Of a stretch of 33,187 nt of DNA, positions 19,497 through 28,441 are shown in pieces. Origin of the DNA: Candidatus Hydrogenedentota bacterium (GTDB lineage: Bacteria > Hydrogenedentota > Hydrogenedentia > Hydrogenedentales > GCA-2746185); NCBI GenBank assembly GCA_947486375.1, contig CANKTP010000022.1, forward strand, positions 1 to 33,187, in the 5' to 3' direction. The notes below the pieces were generated by a model that worked only from the letters and a program-made list of their open reading frames with translations, was not told the origin of the DNA and made no database searches. Both the position numbers and the translations under genes were made by a program. Every line of letters starts with the position of its first letter. Within the stretch, counting starts at the first letter, position 1.

Positions 19497-19525
19497 ATGA
19501 TAGGAAGATTCGCCTACACAGTCAA
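19497..19525 (-). promoter_or_regulatory. Promoter TTGACT-17-TATCAT driving the DUF1549/DUF1501 operon
   Basis: Minus strand -35 at 19520-19525, -10 at 19497-19502. Confidence 0.6.
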
Positions 19526-19568
19526 TTCCTCAGAGATAGCGACCTGCATCCACGAAACCAGTGCAGAA

Positions 19569-22500
19569 TCACGTCCCAAGCTTCGCCACATTGTTGTGGC
19601 GGGTCCTATCAATCACTTTGTAGTGCGGATCAATCTCGACCGAATCGGGCGGCTCTGAAACTTCGAGCTCGATTGTCTGGGCCCCCGATTCGACGAGATG
19701 CCGGCCGCGATACAGCGGTTGCCGGTCTTGGCCATGGGGGTCAGGGCCCGGGAAGACGGCGATGTCCACGACCCTGTGTAGCGGCACCTCGGTTTCTTTC
19801 CCGAGCGCATCCGCCTCGAATTGATGGGCCGACAACGAGATCGAGACGGTAAATGAGTCGCCGACGGGCTGGAGATCCGCCCGTTCTATTTCCAAGTCGC
19901 AGAGAACGATCTTCTCGAAGAGATCGGTGATCAATTCTTGATGCGACTCGTCGGTCACCGATCGCAACTCATTCACGACATCGCGTGACGTTGGAAAAGG
20001 CGCTTCCTTGAACGCGAATTTCTCCAAATACCGTCGAAGGGCCGTATTCACCCTGTCTTCCCCGATCACGTCTTGGAGCGCGTAGAACGCCAGGGGGCCC
20101 TTGTTGTAGCTGATGTACCCCTGGTCATCGGTGTACATCAACGGAAACTCGGTGCGCGCCTCGTCGCTTCGATTGGAAAGGTAGTTGTCCTCGAGTTGCC
20201 TTGCCAGTTGGCCGGCGAACTCGTCGCCAAAGTGTTCCTTGAATATCATCAGCGTGGAATACTGGGCGAGGGTTTCGTTCAACATCTGCCTGCCCTGCAT
20301 CTTCGCGCCATAGGCCAGGCCTCCCCACCACTGATGGCAGAGTTCATGAATCGTTGCGTAGTCCAAATCCCTCATCCCCGCCGGATCGGTGATGAACCCA
20401 TACAATTCGGGATAAACGGCGATCCCCGCAAAGGCCTTTGCGGCGGCACGGTATCCGGGATATTCCAGGATTCGGAACGACGAATAGGGATAGGGAAAAA
20501 ACTCCCTCGTCATGTAGTCCAGCGTAGACTTGATGGTTGTCATCATGGCCTGGACGTTGGCGCCGTGTCCCGGATGGTGATAAATCTCGATAGCCACGTC
20601 GTTCCAGCGGTCTCGGGCGACATCGTACCGAGCCGACGCAATCGGCGCAGCGGGCCAGATGGGCCCCTCGGAAACGTATTCGAAGTAATGGCGTCCGCGT
20701 TCCACCCAATCACGCTGCAATACCCCCGGGGCAACGGCCGTCTGGCCGGCGGAGGTGCTGACCACCGCGCGAACCTCCGCCCGGCTGTCCACGCCAAACT
20801 TGAGCACGTCCAGGTAGTCGGGGTCTCCCAACGCGGGAAGCCCTTCCGCCGACCCAAGCCCGAATTGCCGACGCCAGGTTTCGTCGGAGATAAACCGATC
20901 GTTGTCAAAACCCGGTATGGGCACAATCTCCGGGCTCTCGACGAATGTCCCGTTGTTGACGATTTCGTAGTCGTGGCCATCGTTCACGAAACCGCGGTTT
21001 CGGCGGCTCATGTCCCAGTCCACCGTGACCGCCATACGCGGTTCGAGCCGTGAGTGCAGCGTAAAGAGATAAAACCCATGCACGGGATCCGAGACGGTCA
21101 ACGTGGCTTCGCCGACGCGAAGACGATTGACGCGCATCCGCAGATCGATGGAGATGACGAACTCGGCTATCGGCGTGTCCTTGTTGTTTCGAAGCGTTCC
21201 GGTACCCCGCGACTCCAGTCTTCGTTGCTCGGGAAAGAGTTCCACCTCCATGGACATGCGTTCGTAGGAAGGGGCCGGCGATCCCAGATACTGACGATAC
21301 TTCTTCTCGTAGTCCGCCAACAATCGTTGCTGTTCCGCCGTCGATTGATACGTATTCAGCAGGTTCGTGTTGTAAAAGATCCACCCTCCAAACCCAACGA
21401 AGCCCATTGAAGCGACTGCGAACGAAAACACAACTCCCTTGTTGAATCGTGTCGACACGGCCCGAAACCGCTGCATCAAGCTCGTATGGGATCCGCGAGG
21501 ATAAACCAAGTGGCCCGCAAGCAGCAGAAGCATGCAGAAGAAGCCCCAGTACCCGATCAACGAATAGACCATCGCGCTGGCCGGGCCGTAGCCGTTCATG
21601 TCGGAGTAGATGGCAAAGGGAATTCCGAATTGGGTGAGAATATGTTCGGCCCCGAGGCTTGGCAGGCTCGCCAGGGCGACATACGTCGCGAACACCAACA
21701 GCATGCCGATCCACTTGTTTGGCGACACGATTTGAATGGTCACGGCCAGCACGCACAGCATCCCGTAGTAGAAGCCGTTGTAGACGAACAAACTCTTTAG
21801 ATACAGGCCGATTTCAAAATTAGTGTGCCCGGCAATGGCTTGCAACGCCATGGAGGTCAACATGACGACGATCAGCAGCAAAGTGACGACTATCCACAGC
21901 GTCATTGTCTTCGAGACAGGCATGATCCAGTCGGCATAAGGGGACGCGCCGACGATATCCGAGATGCGCGATTCTCGTTCGCGATGGACCAATGTCCCTG
22001 AATAGTAAATGGTCATCAGCATAATGAGAAGGACCAAACCGAAATGGAAGGCTTCGAACATCAATCGCGTGTAGGGATAGTAGGGGAGATTCGAAAGGAT
22101 GTCGCGGTGATTGCTGGATTCTCCGACAATCGTGACGACTCCCCACAGAAGCAGGATGTACAGCAAGGGACTCTTCACAACGCCCGCGACATCCATTCTC
22201 AATTGCGACAAGAACTGTGATAACGAATCCGAAACGCGGAATCGCGGTGCGCCATCGAATGTCGGAATCGTCGCGGCCGGGCGAAGTTCCCGGGGCTTCG
22301 TGGATCGCCTGCGGAAATTCCACAGACCGCCGCCCTCGTCGAGATCGAGTCTAAATCTCCGCACGGTCACGGCCATCGCTGCGATGGCGACTCCCAACCA
22401 GAGCAGTCGATTCTCCAACAGCAGTCCGCCGGGTAACTGCGTGTTCAGCTCGGGCACCGTCCAGTAGCGCGTCTCCACAAGTATCGCCAGGGTGCCCAAC

Positions 22501-23129
22501 GGATCGGCCATGGCGGTCCAGCCCGTATTGTCCGAAGGGGCATAGAGCGACACAACGGCATCTCCCGCCAGCAACGTTGCCGCCGCCGCGACGGTCATGG
22601 CCGCGGATCGCGTCAGCGCGGCGACGGAGAAAAACAAAGCGCACAAGATGAACACGCCGGGAACGGTGATGACCGCAAAGCCAAACCCATAAGGGAGCCA
22701 ACTGAATGCGCCGATGGGATCCTCTGCGGCCAATGGCGTCAGGGGACCAACCAGTACGCCCAACAGACCGGCGCAACCGACACCAAGGCCAAGGATGAAC
22801 GTGCTCGCAAACCGACCTAGGACGAAGTGGGCCTTTTTCACCGGCGTGACGAAGAAGAACGACGCGGTCGACCGATCAAAATCGCCGATAATCGCCCCGA
22901 TGGCAAACACGACAATGGGCATCATCATCAAGTAAATGTACGTGGAGATGACCTGCAGGATTTTTGCCGCGCCATTGATGTCGATTCGATGGTTCTGGCC
23001 CAGATGGACACCGGTCGAGGTGATGGTGAGCAGATGAATGAGAAAGAATAGAAGCAAGGTGCCCAGGAAAAAAGGCGACTTCGCCTGGCGCCGAAGCTCG
23101 AACGCCAGAATCGCGAGGAACGATCGCAT
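19569..23129 (-). CDS. ABC-2 permease (two TM blocks) fused to M1-family metallopeptidase
   Basis: N-terminal FLAILAFELRRQAKSPFFLGTLLLFFLIHLL..., second block LRMDVAGVVKSPLLYILLLWGVV..., C-terminal TIHELCHQWWGGLAYGAKMQGRQMLNETLAQYS (HExxH...NE). Confidence 0.93.
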   Translation of the reverse strand: MRSFLAILAFELRRQAKSPFFLGTLLLFFLIHLLTITSTGVHLGQNHRIDINGAAKILQVISTYIYLMMMPIVVFAIGAIIGDFDRSTASFFFVTPVKKAHFVLGRFASTFILGLGVGCAGLLGVLVGPLTPLAAEDPIGAFSWLPYGFGFAVITVPGVFILCALFFSVAALTRSAAMTVAAAATLLAGDAVVSLYAPSDNTGWTAMADPLGTLAILVETRYWTVPELNTQLPGGLLLENRLLWLGVAIAAMAVTVRRFRLDLDEGGGLWNFRRRSTKPRELRPAATIPTFDGAPRFRVSDSLSQFLSQLRMDVAGVVKSPLLYILLLWGVVTIVGESSNHRDILSNLPYYPYTRLMFEAFHFGLVLLIMLMTIYYSGTLVHRERESRISDIVGASPYADWIMPVSKTMTLWIVVTLLLIVVMLTSMALQAIAGHTNFEIGLYLKSLFVYNGFYYGMLCVLAVTIQIVSPNKWIGMLLVFATYVALASLPSLGAEHILTQFGIPFAIYSDMNGYGPASAMVYSLIGYWGFFCMLLLLAGHLVYPRGSHTSLMQRFRAVSTRFNKGVVFSFAVASMGFVGFGGWIFYNTNLLNTYQSTAEQQRLLADYEKKYRQYLGSPAPSYERMSMEVELFPEQRRLESRGTGTLRNNKDTPIAEFVISIDLRMRVNRLRVGEATLTVSDPVHGFYLFTLHSRLEPRMAVTVDWDMSRRNRGFVNDGHDYEIVNNGTFVESPEIVPIPGFDNDRFISDETWRRQFGLGSAEGLPALGDPDYLDVLKFGVDSRAEVRAVVSTSAGQTAVAPGVLQRDWVERGRHYFEYVSEGPIWPAAPIASARYDVARDRWNDVAIEIYHHPGHGANVQAMMTTIKSTLDYMTREFFPYPYSSFRILEYPGYRAAAKAFAGIAVYPELYGFITDPAGMRDLDYATIHELCHQWWGGLAYGAKMQGRQMLNETLAQYSTLMIFKEHFGDEFAGQLARQLEDNYLSNRSDEARTEFPLMYTDDQGYISYNKGPLAFYALQDVIGEDRVNTALRRYLEKFAFKEAPFPTSRDVVNELRSVTDESHQELITDLFEKIVLCDLEIERADLQPVGDSFTVSISLSAHQFEADALGKETEVPLHRVVDIAVFPGPDPHGQDRQPLYRGRHLVESGAQTIELEVSEPPDSVEIDPHYKVIDRTRHNNVAKLGT

Positions 23130-23133
23130 CGGC

Positions 23134-24033
23134 CTAGTCCACGGGCTCGCCAATCCCGTGCTCGATCAGCGTCGTGAAATAGACGTCTTCGAGGTCGGGT
23201 TGGGCAGGGTCCATTCCCTCCGGTGGCGTGTCCGCAAGGATCCGAATTTCGATACCGCCGCCCTTGAATCGGCTCGACACCACGGCGTGGTTCCCCCGGA
23301 TTCCTTCCTCGTCTCGCTTCGACACGATTCGAGTCCACAACTTGCCTTGTAGGTCAGCCATGAATTTGCCGGGGTCGCCCGCCTTCAATACTCTTCCCCG
23401 GCCCATGATGGCGATGGTGGGGCAGAGTTCCGCGACGTCATCCACGATGTGCGTGGAGAGGATTACGACCCTGTCCTCGGCAATCCCGGCCAGTAGATTC
23501 TGAAAGCGGCGGCGTTCCGCGGGGTCCAAGCCGGCCGTGGGTTCGTCGACAATGATGAGCCTCGGATCGCCAAGGAGGGCTTGGGCGATGCCAAATCGTT
23601 GCTTCATGCCGCCGGAATACTTGTCGACGCTGCGCTTGCGAACGTCCCAAAGGTTGGTCTGAAGCAACACGCGTTCAACAGCCTGCGTGCGATGCGTGCC
23701 ATGGAGGCCCTTGAGCGCGGCGAAATGCATGAGCATGGCATCCGCTGAAGTCCGCGGATACGAGCCGAATTCCTGCGGCAGGTAGCCCAATGTCCTTCGT
23801 AGCGCGCTTTTGTCGTTGCGCACGTCGATGTCGTCAAACTGAATCGCCCCCGTGTCCGGCTCCTGTAGCGTGGCGATCGTGCGCATCAGCGTGGACTTGC
23901 CCGCGCCATTCGGCCCAAGCAGGCCAAACATTCCCCTGGGAATGTGCAGGCTGACGTCGTTTAGGGCCACGACGTTACCGGCGTAGGTCTTACTTATGTT
24001 CGAGAGTGTTAGCATGGGGTCTGGTTTCACCAA
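23134..24033 (-). CDS. ABC transporter ATP-binding protein (start possibly 24015)
   Basis: Walker A GPNGAGKST, signature YSGGMKQR, Walker B LIIVDEPTAGLD; adjacent to the permease/M1 gene. Confidence 0.95.
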   Translation of the reverse strand: MVKPDPMLTLSNISKTYAGNVVALNDVSLHIPRGMFGLLGPNGAGKSTLMRTIATLQEPDTGAIQFDDIDVRNDKSALRRTLGYLPQEFGSYPRTSADAMLMHFAALKGLHGTHRTQAVERVLLQTNLWDVRKRSVDKYSGGMKQRFGIAQALLGDPRLIIVDEPTAGLDPAERRRFQNLLAGIAEDRVVILSTHIVDDVAELCPTIAIMGRGRVLKAGDPGKFMADLQGKLWTRIVSKRDEEGIRGNHAVVSSRFKGGGIEIRILADTPPEGMDPAQPDLEDVYFTTLIEHGIGEPVD

Positions 24034-24111
24034 ACGATTCGATTGAGTGAGAAGCGCGTTTTAGGCGAACCGCCCCCTACTTGACGGTTTCGATCTCCGA
24101 ATGGTTTCAAC

Positions 24112-24126
24112 TAGGGTGTAACCCTA
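24112..24126. promoter_or_regulatory. Perfect inverted repeat TAGGGT-GTA-ACCCTA, possible operator
   Basis: 6-3-6 palindrome between the SDR stop (24144) and the ABC ATPase start. Confidence 0.35.
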
Positions 24127-24143
24127 AGAATACGACCGCGCCC

Positions 24144-24989
24144 TTATTTCATCCGGAACTCCCTGGGTACCGGCGTGCGCTGGTGGATGATGTTCTCCAT
24201 CCGTTCCTGGATAAGGTCTTTCCAGTGGGCATGCGGCAGGATATAGAAGGTCTTGTTGACCACCGCTTGGAACACCATCTCCGCCACTTCGTCCGGACTC
24301 AGGCCCTCCGAGAGTGCCCCGCGAATCGCCGTCTGCATCGCTTGCCGGACCGGATCCAAGGTCGTCTCGTCGACCGGCCCGCCCGGCCGATTTCTATCCG
24401 ACTCTCCGATCCGCGTGTTCACCCATGCGGGACAAAGCACCGAGACGCCGATGTTCGCCTGCGCCATCATGAGTTCCTGGTGAATCGCCTCGGACAACGC
24501 CACGACCCCATGCTTGGTAACGAAATACGGGCTCATGCCGGGCCCCGTGGTGAGCCCCGCCATCGAGGCGGTATTGACGATGTGCCCCTCGCCGCCCTTG
24601 ATCATGATCGGCACGAAATGACGGATGCCGTAAATGACGCCCCAAAGGTTGACGCCCATGACCCAGCGCCAATCCTCGTCGGAAATCTCCCACGCGAACC
24701 CGCTGATGCCGACCCCTGCGTTGTTGCACACGATGTGCGCACCCCCGAAGGCCTCGAGCGTCTTGTCCGCCAACGCCTTGACATCGGCCTCCTTCGACAC
24801 GTCCGTCCGAAGGCCCACCGCCTTGACGCCCGCCGCCTTGAACTCCCCCAAAACCTTCTCGAGCGCCGCCGGCTCCACGTCGCCGATGACGATATTCATC
24901 CCGGCCGTTGCAAAACGGTCCGCCATGGCCCGGCCGATTCCGCTCGCGCCTCCAGTGACAACCGCCGTCTTTCCCTTGAATTCGTCCAT
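24144..24989 (-). CDS. Short-chain dehydrogenase/reductase
   Basis: KGKTAVVTGGASGIGRAMADRF, CNNAGVG, NTASMAGL, SPYFVTKHGVVALSEA. Confidence 0.95.
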   Translation of the reverse strand: MDEFKGKTAVVTGGASGIGRAMADRFATAGMNIVIGDVEPAALEKVLGEFKAAGVKAVGLRTDVSKEADVKALADKTLEAFGGAHIVCNNAGVGISGFAWEISDEDWRWVMGVNLWGVIYGIRHFVPIMIKGGEGHIVNTASMAGLTTGPGMSPYFVTKHGVVALSEAIHQELMMAQANIGVSVLCPAWVNTRIGESDRNRPGGPVDETTLDPVRQAMQTAIRGALSEGLSPDEVAEMVFQAVVNKTFYILPHAHWKDLIQERMENIIHQRTPVPREFRMK

Positions 24990-25092
24990 GTCCGAACCGC
25001 CTCCGTGGTTGGGTATCCGAAGTTTTGGCGAGGATACCACACCCGCGAGACGACGGGCCGTCGCGACAATTTCGCTCCCGCGGACCGTCTGC

Positions 25093-25098
25093 TATACT
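25093..25098 (+). promoter_or_regulatory. Extended -10 (TGCTATACT) upstream of the histidine kinase
   Basis: TG-n-TATACT motif 35 bp upstream of ATG 25133; -35 weak. Confidence 0.35.
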
Positions 25099-25132
25099 CC
25101 GCGAATCAGCCTCACGAGTCCCCTTCGCCACC

Positions 25133-26950
25133 ATGGATAACCCATCCGCCATACTATTGGCCCGCTCCGGCGACATCGTTCGGCGGGCCTCGGAGCGCCT
25201 GGACGGCAATGCCCCGTCCGAGGCCTTGGAAGCAAGCCTGGGGTCGATCTGCCGTTTTATCGACGAGAACGAATCCATGCCGCCGGCGGTGATTCGAGGG
25301 CTCGGCACCGACGAATTCGCGGCAAGGCGCGCCTTGTATTGCCTCGCATGGACGGCATTGGACTCGCTAAGGGAGGACCCGGGGCGAGTCGACTTCGATC
25401 GCGCCTCCGGGATGGTGTTCAAGGCGATTCGCGGCGCGATTGGGCTCGAGCTTTTGAGCTCCAGCTCCCAGCGGGAATGGCGCGCGCTGCTTGGGGGGGA
25501 CACGCACGGCGGACAGACGCCGGCCGATGCCCTGGCCCGCGCCGCAGGCTCATTTGCGGACCTTGTGTGTGTCGTCTCGGGCACGGGCCAGGTGTTGTGG
25601 ATGAACGATTCCGGGTTGGCGCTTCTCGACTATGACGCCGTCGCGCTGCGCCAAGGCATCACGGTCTTCGACATCGTGGACCCGCAGTCCATCGGCGGTA
25701 TCGTGGAATCCCTTTCCTCCGGGGCGCTTCCGGTCTCGCATCCGATCGAGGCCAATTTTTATACCAGCCGCCTGGCCCCGCTGCCGGTGCGCCTCTATTG
25801 CGAGCGCGTCGAGTTAAAGGACCAACCCGCCGTCAATCTGTTGGCGGGCAGGCCGATCGAGGAAGGCGGAGGGCGCGGGGCGCGGGCTGTGCTGGCGTCG
25901 ATCCTCAAGCACATGCCCATCGGAATCATGCTGACCGATGTCCGGGGCCGGATAGTCGAGGCCAATGCCCAGGCATGCACCACCGTCGGCGCGAACGCGG
26001 CGACCGGCCTCGTCGGCCGCCCATTCCTCGATCTGTTCGCGGAAGACCTCGAGGCCCCGAGGAACGCGCTTGCCGCGGCGCTTAATCGCGGGGACGATGT
26101 TCGCATGCACTTTTCCGGTTCCACCGTCTTCGGGGAGGATTTGAACTGCGACATGGCGATGGCCCCCCTTCGGGACGCTAACGCGCAGATCGAGGGGGTC
26201 GAGATTTTCCTGGTCGACGTGTCGGAACAGACGGCGCTGCAGCGAAGCCTCGTGCAGGCCGAGAAACTCTCCGCGCTGGGCGAAATCGTGGCCGGCTTGG
26301 CGCACGAATTGAACAACCCGTTGACCGGGATTCTGGGGTACGCCCAGCTTCTCATGGGTTCGGGATTGGACGAAAAGACACGCGGGCGCCTCGAGCAAAT
26401 ATCCTTGGAAGCCCAGCGTTGCCGCACGATCGTCCAAGGGTTGCTCGGCTTCGCGCGGCACTACGAGTCCGCCAAATTACCCGGCGACGTGAACGCGCTC
26501 GTCAGCGAGGTCCTGTCGTTGCGGGCATATCAGATGGGAGTCGACAAAATCGAAACCGCGACGAGCCTCGGGGAACATATTCCCCTCGTCGAAATCGACC
26601 GCCAGGAAATCCAGCGGGTATTCTTGAACATCATCAATAATGCCCACTATGCATTGTGCCAAGTGAATGATCGGCCCCGCCGTTTCGCAGTCGCAATGAG
26701 CACGCGCGGCGGCGAGGTGAGTATCTCCTTCGAGGACAACGGCCCGGGAATGCCGCCCGAGACCCAGTCGAGGGTGTTCGACCCGTTTTTCACGACAAAG
26801 GATATTGGCGAGGGCATCGGCATGGGGTTGAGCATCGCCTACGGCGTGGTGCGCGATCACGGCGGACGGATCCTCGTCGAGTCGAAATTGAACCACGGCA
26901 CGACCTTCACCGTGGTTCTTCCGGCGGCGGCCAACATCGCCGGGGCGTAA
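25133..26950 (+). CDS. PAS-containing sensor histidine kinase
   Basis: PAS-like regions; H-box GLAHELNNPLTGILGYAQLL; N-box INNAHYAL; G-boxes DNGPGMPPE, GEGIGMGLSIAYGVV. Confidence 0.94.
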   Translation: MDNPSAILLARSGDIVRRASERLDGNAPSEALEASLGSICRFIDENESMPPAVIRGLGTDEFAARRALYCLAWTALDSLREDPGRVDFDRASGMVFKAIRGAIGLELLSSSSQREWRALLGGDTHGGQTPADALARAAGSFADLVCVVSGTGQVLWMNDSGLALLDYDAVALRQGITVFDIVDPQSIGGIVESLSSGALPVSHPIEANFYTSRLAPLPVRLYCERVELKDQPAVNLLAGRPIEEGGGRGARAVLASILKHMPIGIMLTDVRGRIVEANAQACTTVGANAATGLVGRPFLDLFAEDLEAPRNALAAALNRGDDVRMHFSGSTVFGEDLNCDMAMAPLRDANAQIEGVEIFLVDVSEQTALQRSLVQAEKLSALGEIVAGLAHELNNPLTGILGYAQLLMGSGLDEKTRGRLEQISLEAQRCRTIVQGLLGFARHYESAKLPGDVNALVSEVLSLRAYQMGVDKIETATSLGEHIPLVEIDRQEIQRVFLNIINNAHYALCQVNDRPRRFAVAMSTRGGEVSISFEDNGPGMPPETQSRVFDPFFTTKDIGEGIGMGLSIAYGVVRDHGGRILVESKLNHGTTFTVVLPAAANIAGA

Positions 26951-27015
26951 CCAGACGGAACTTGGCCCCCGCGAGCGCCCCATCCTCGCGCGCCAGCGCG
27001 ATGGCGGTTCTCGAT

Positions 27016-27450
27016 TCAGGACCGGAACAAGACCACGTATCCCGCCAGGATGACCGAGGCCACAATCAGGGTGACCACGGCGACCGTCGTCCATGCGCCG
27101 TCCCGCCGGGTCGCATTGAGGATCACGGGGGTATCGGCGAAATCCTGCCCCAATTGAAGCGTCTCGAAGGCCCCGTTGTCCTCCCCGGCGGCGCCCGTGC
27201 CCATAATCCGGGCCTTGAACTCGCGGGCCTTGCCATGATCGTAGAGCTCGGAAAGTAAATTGCACAGGACAAGCGCCTCATCCGTACGGTCGAGCTTCGC
27301 CAGGCACCGCGCGCGGGGAAACATGACATTCCGGTTGCCCGGAAACCCGCGATCGATTTCCTCGAGGAGGGAAAGGGCCTCTGCAAACCGGCCGGCGCGG
27401 TACGATTCGTCGGCGAGTTTGAATTTGAAGGTCGCGTCCTTTGGCTTCAT
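27016..27450 (-). CDS. TPR-like protein with C-terminal TM anchor
   Basis: MKPKDATFKFKLADESYRAGRFAEALSLLEEIDRGFPGNRNVMFPRARCLAKLDRTDEALVLC...VAVVTLIVASVILAGYVVLF; ORF-track N-terminus trimmed. Confidence 0.65.
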   Translation of the reverse strand: MKPKDATFKFKLADESYRAGRFAEALSLLEEIDRGFPGNRNVMFPRARCLAKLDRTDEALVLCNLLSELYDHGKAREFKARIMGTGAAGEDNGAFETLQLGQDFADTPVILNATRRDGAWTTVAVVTLIVASVILAGYVVLFRS

Positions 27451-27662
27451 CAGGGATCCCGAAACGTTAGCTAAAGAAAGAGTGTCGCAACCGGGAACAT
27501 ACAAGTCAACCCCGTCCGTCTCGGCTGCTTCGAAAAATACAGCTATCAACCTGGGCGGACCGCATTTTTCCCGCCGATACCCGCCGGGCGCGGGGTCATG
27601 GACACTCCACTGTGGTAGGATAATGCGCGACGTTCGAGATCGAACGAAAGCGAAGGTGCAAC

Positions 27663-27950
27663 ATGATTGAGCTACATCCGGAAATTCTGAGGAAGGACGG
27701 CAGGCCGCAATTTGCGGTGTTGCCGTACGAGGAGTTCCTGCAATTGCAAGGGATTCTGGCCCGCATGGCGGAAAAGAAATTCGAGGACCCACGCTACGGG
27801 GGATTTTGGGACAATCTTACCGCCGAGGAACTCGCCCGGCGCCAAGGCGTAAAACCGGTCGAGGATGTGTCATCGCTATACGGCGGGGGAGATCCCGCCG
27901 ACTGGGTTGGCTTCGACGAGGCCTTGGAAGAATCGAGGGAGCGAAAGTAG
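27663..27950 (+). CDS. Putative antitoxin (Phd/YefM-like) of the downstream PIN protein
   Basis: MIELHPEILRKDGRPQFAVLPYEEFLQLQGILA; 12 bp upstream of a PIN-domain gene. Confidence 0.7.
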   Translation: MIELHPEILRKDGRPQFAVLPYEEFLQLQGILARMAEKKFEDPRYGGFWDNLTAEELARRQGVKPVEDVSSLYGGGDPADWVGFDEALEESRERK

Positions 27951-27962
27951 GCGCGCCCCAAC

Positions 27963-28358
27963 ATGTTGCTCGACACCAACATCGTAAGCTACTTCTTCCG
28001 AAACGATAGCCGGGCGCAGCTTTACGAGCGCCAATTGATGGGGCGCTCGCGCTATATTTCGTTTGCCACCCAAGCCGAGCTATTCCAGTGGTTGTTCCTC
28101 CGGCCCTTCTCGGAACAGAATCGAGAAAGGTTGTTGGCTCATATACGTGCGCACGTGGTTCTGCCCTACGATCACGAATTGGCGTGGACTTGGGCGGAGA
28201 TGACTGCCTATTGCAAGAAGAAGGGGATAGGCCTTTCCGACGCCGACGCCGACGCCTGGATTGCCGCGACCGCGCTCCGCCACGGCCTGCCCTTGGTGAC
28301 GCACAATCGCCGCCACTTCGATCATGTGCCCGGCCTGATCCTCATTTCCGAAGGCTGA
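27963..28358 (+). CDS. vapC: PIN-domain (VapC-type) toxin
   Basis: MLLDTNIVSYFFRND...ISFATQAELFQW...GLSDADADAWIAATALRHGLPLVTHNRRHFDHVPGL. Confidence 0.92.
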   Translation: MLLDTNIVSYFFRNDSRAQLYERQLMGRSRYISFATQAELFQWLFLRPFSEQNRERLLAHIRAHVVLPYDHELAWTWAEMTAYCKKKGIGLSDADADAWIAATALRHGLPLVTHNRRHFDHVPGLILISEG

Positions 28359-28390
28359 ACGGTTCCCCGTCGCGGAATCCTCCCCGTCCC

Positions 28391-28419
28391 TTGCGCGTGC
28401 CGCCGGGTTCCGGTATCGT
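28391..28419 (+). promoter_or_regulatory. Promoter TTGCGC-17-TATCGT for the MFS gene
   Basis: -35 28391-28396, -10 28414-28419, start codon 28442. Confidence 0.4.
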
Positions 28420-28441
28420 GCCGCGTCATCGGAACGGGGAG

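Noticed and set aside
17368-19500. 710-aa plus-strand ORF
   Set aside because: Antisense to the motif-rich DUF1549/DUF1553 gene; Arg/His/Val-biased composition typical of GC-rich shadow frames.
24394-25584. 396-aa minus-strand ORF
   Set aside because: Shifted frame of the SDR gene and antisense of the kinase.
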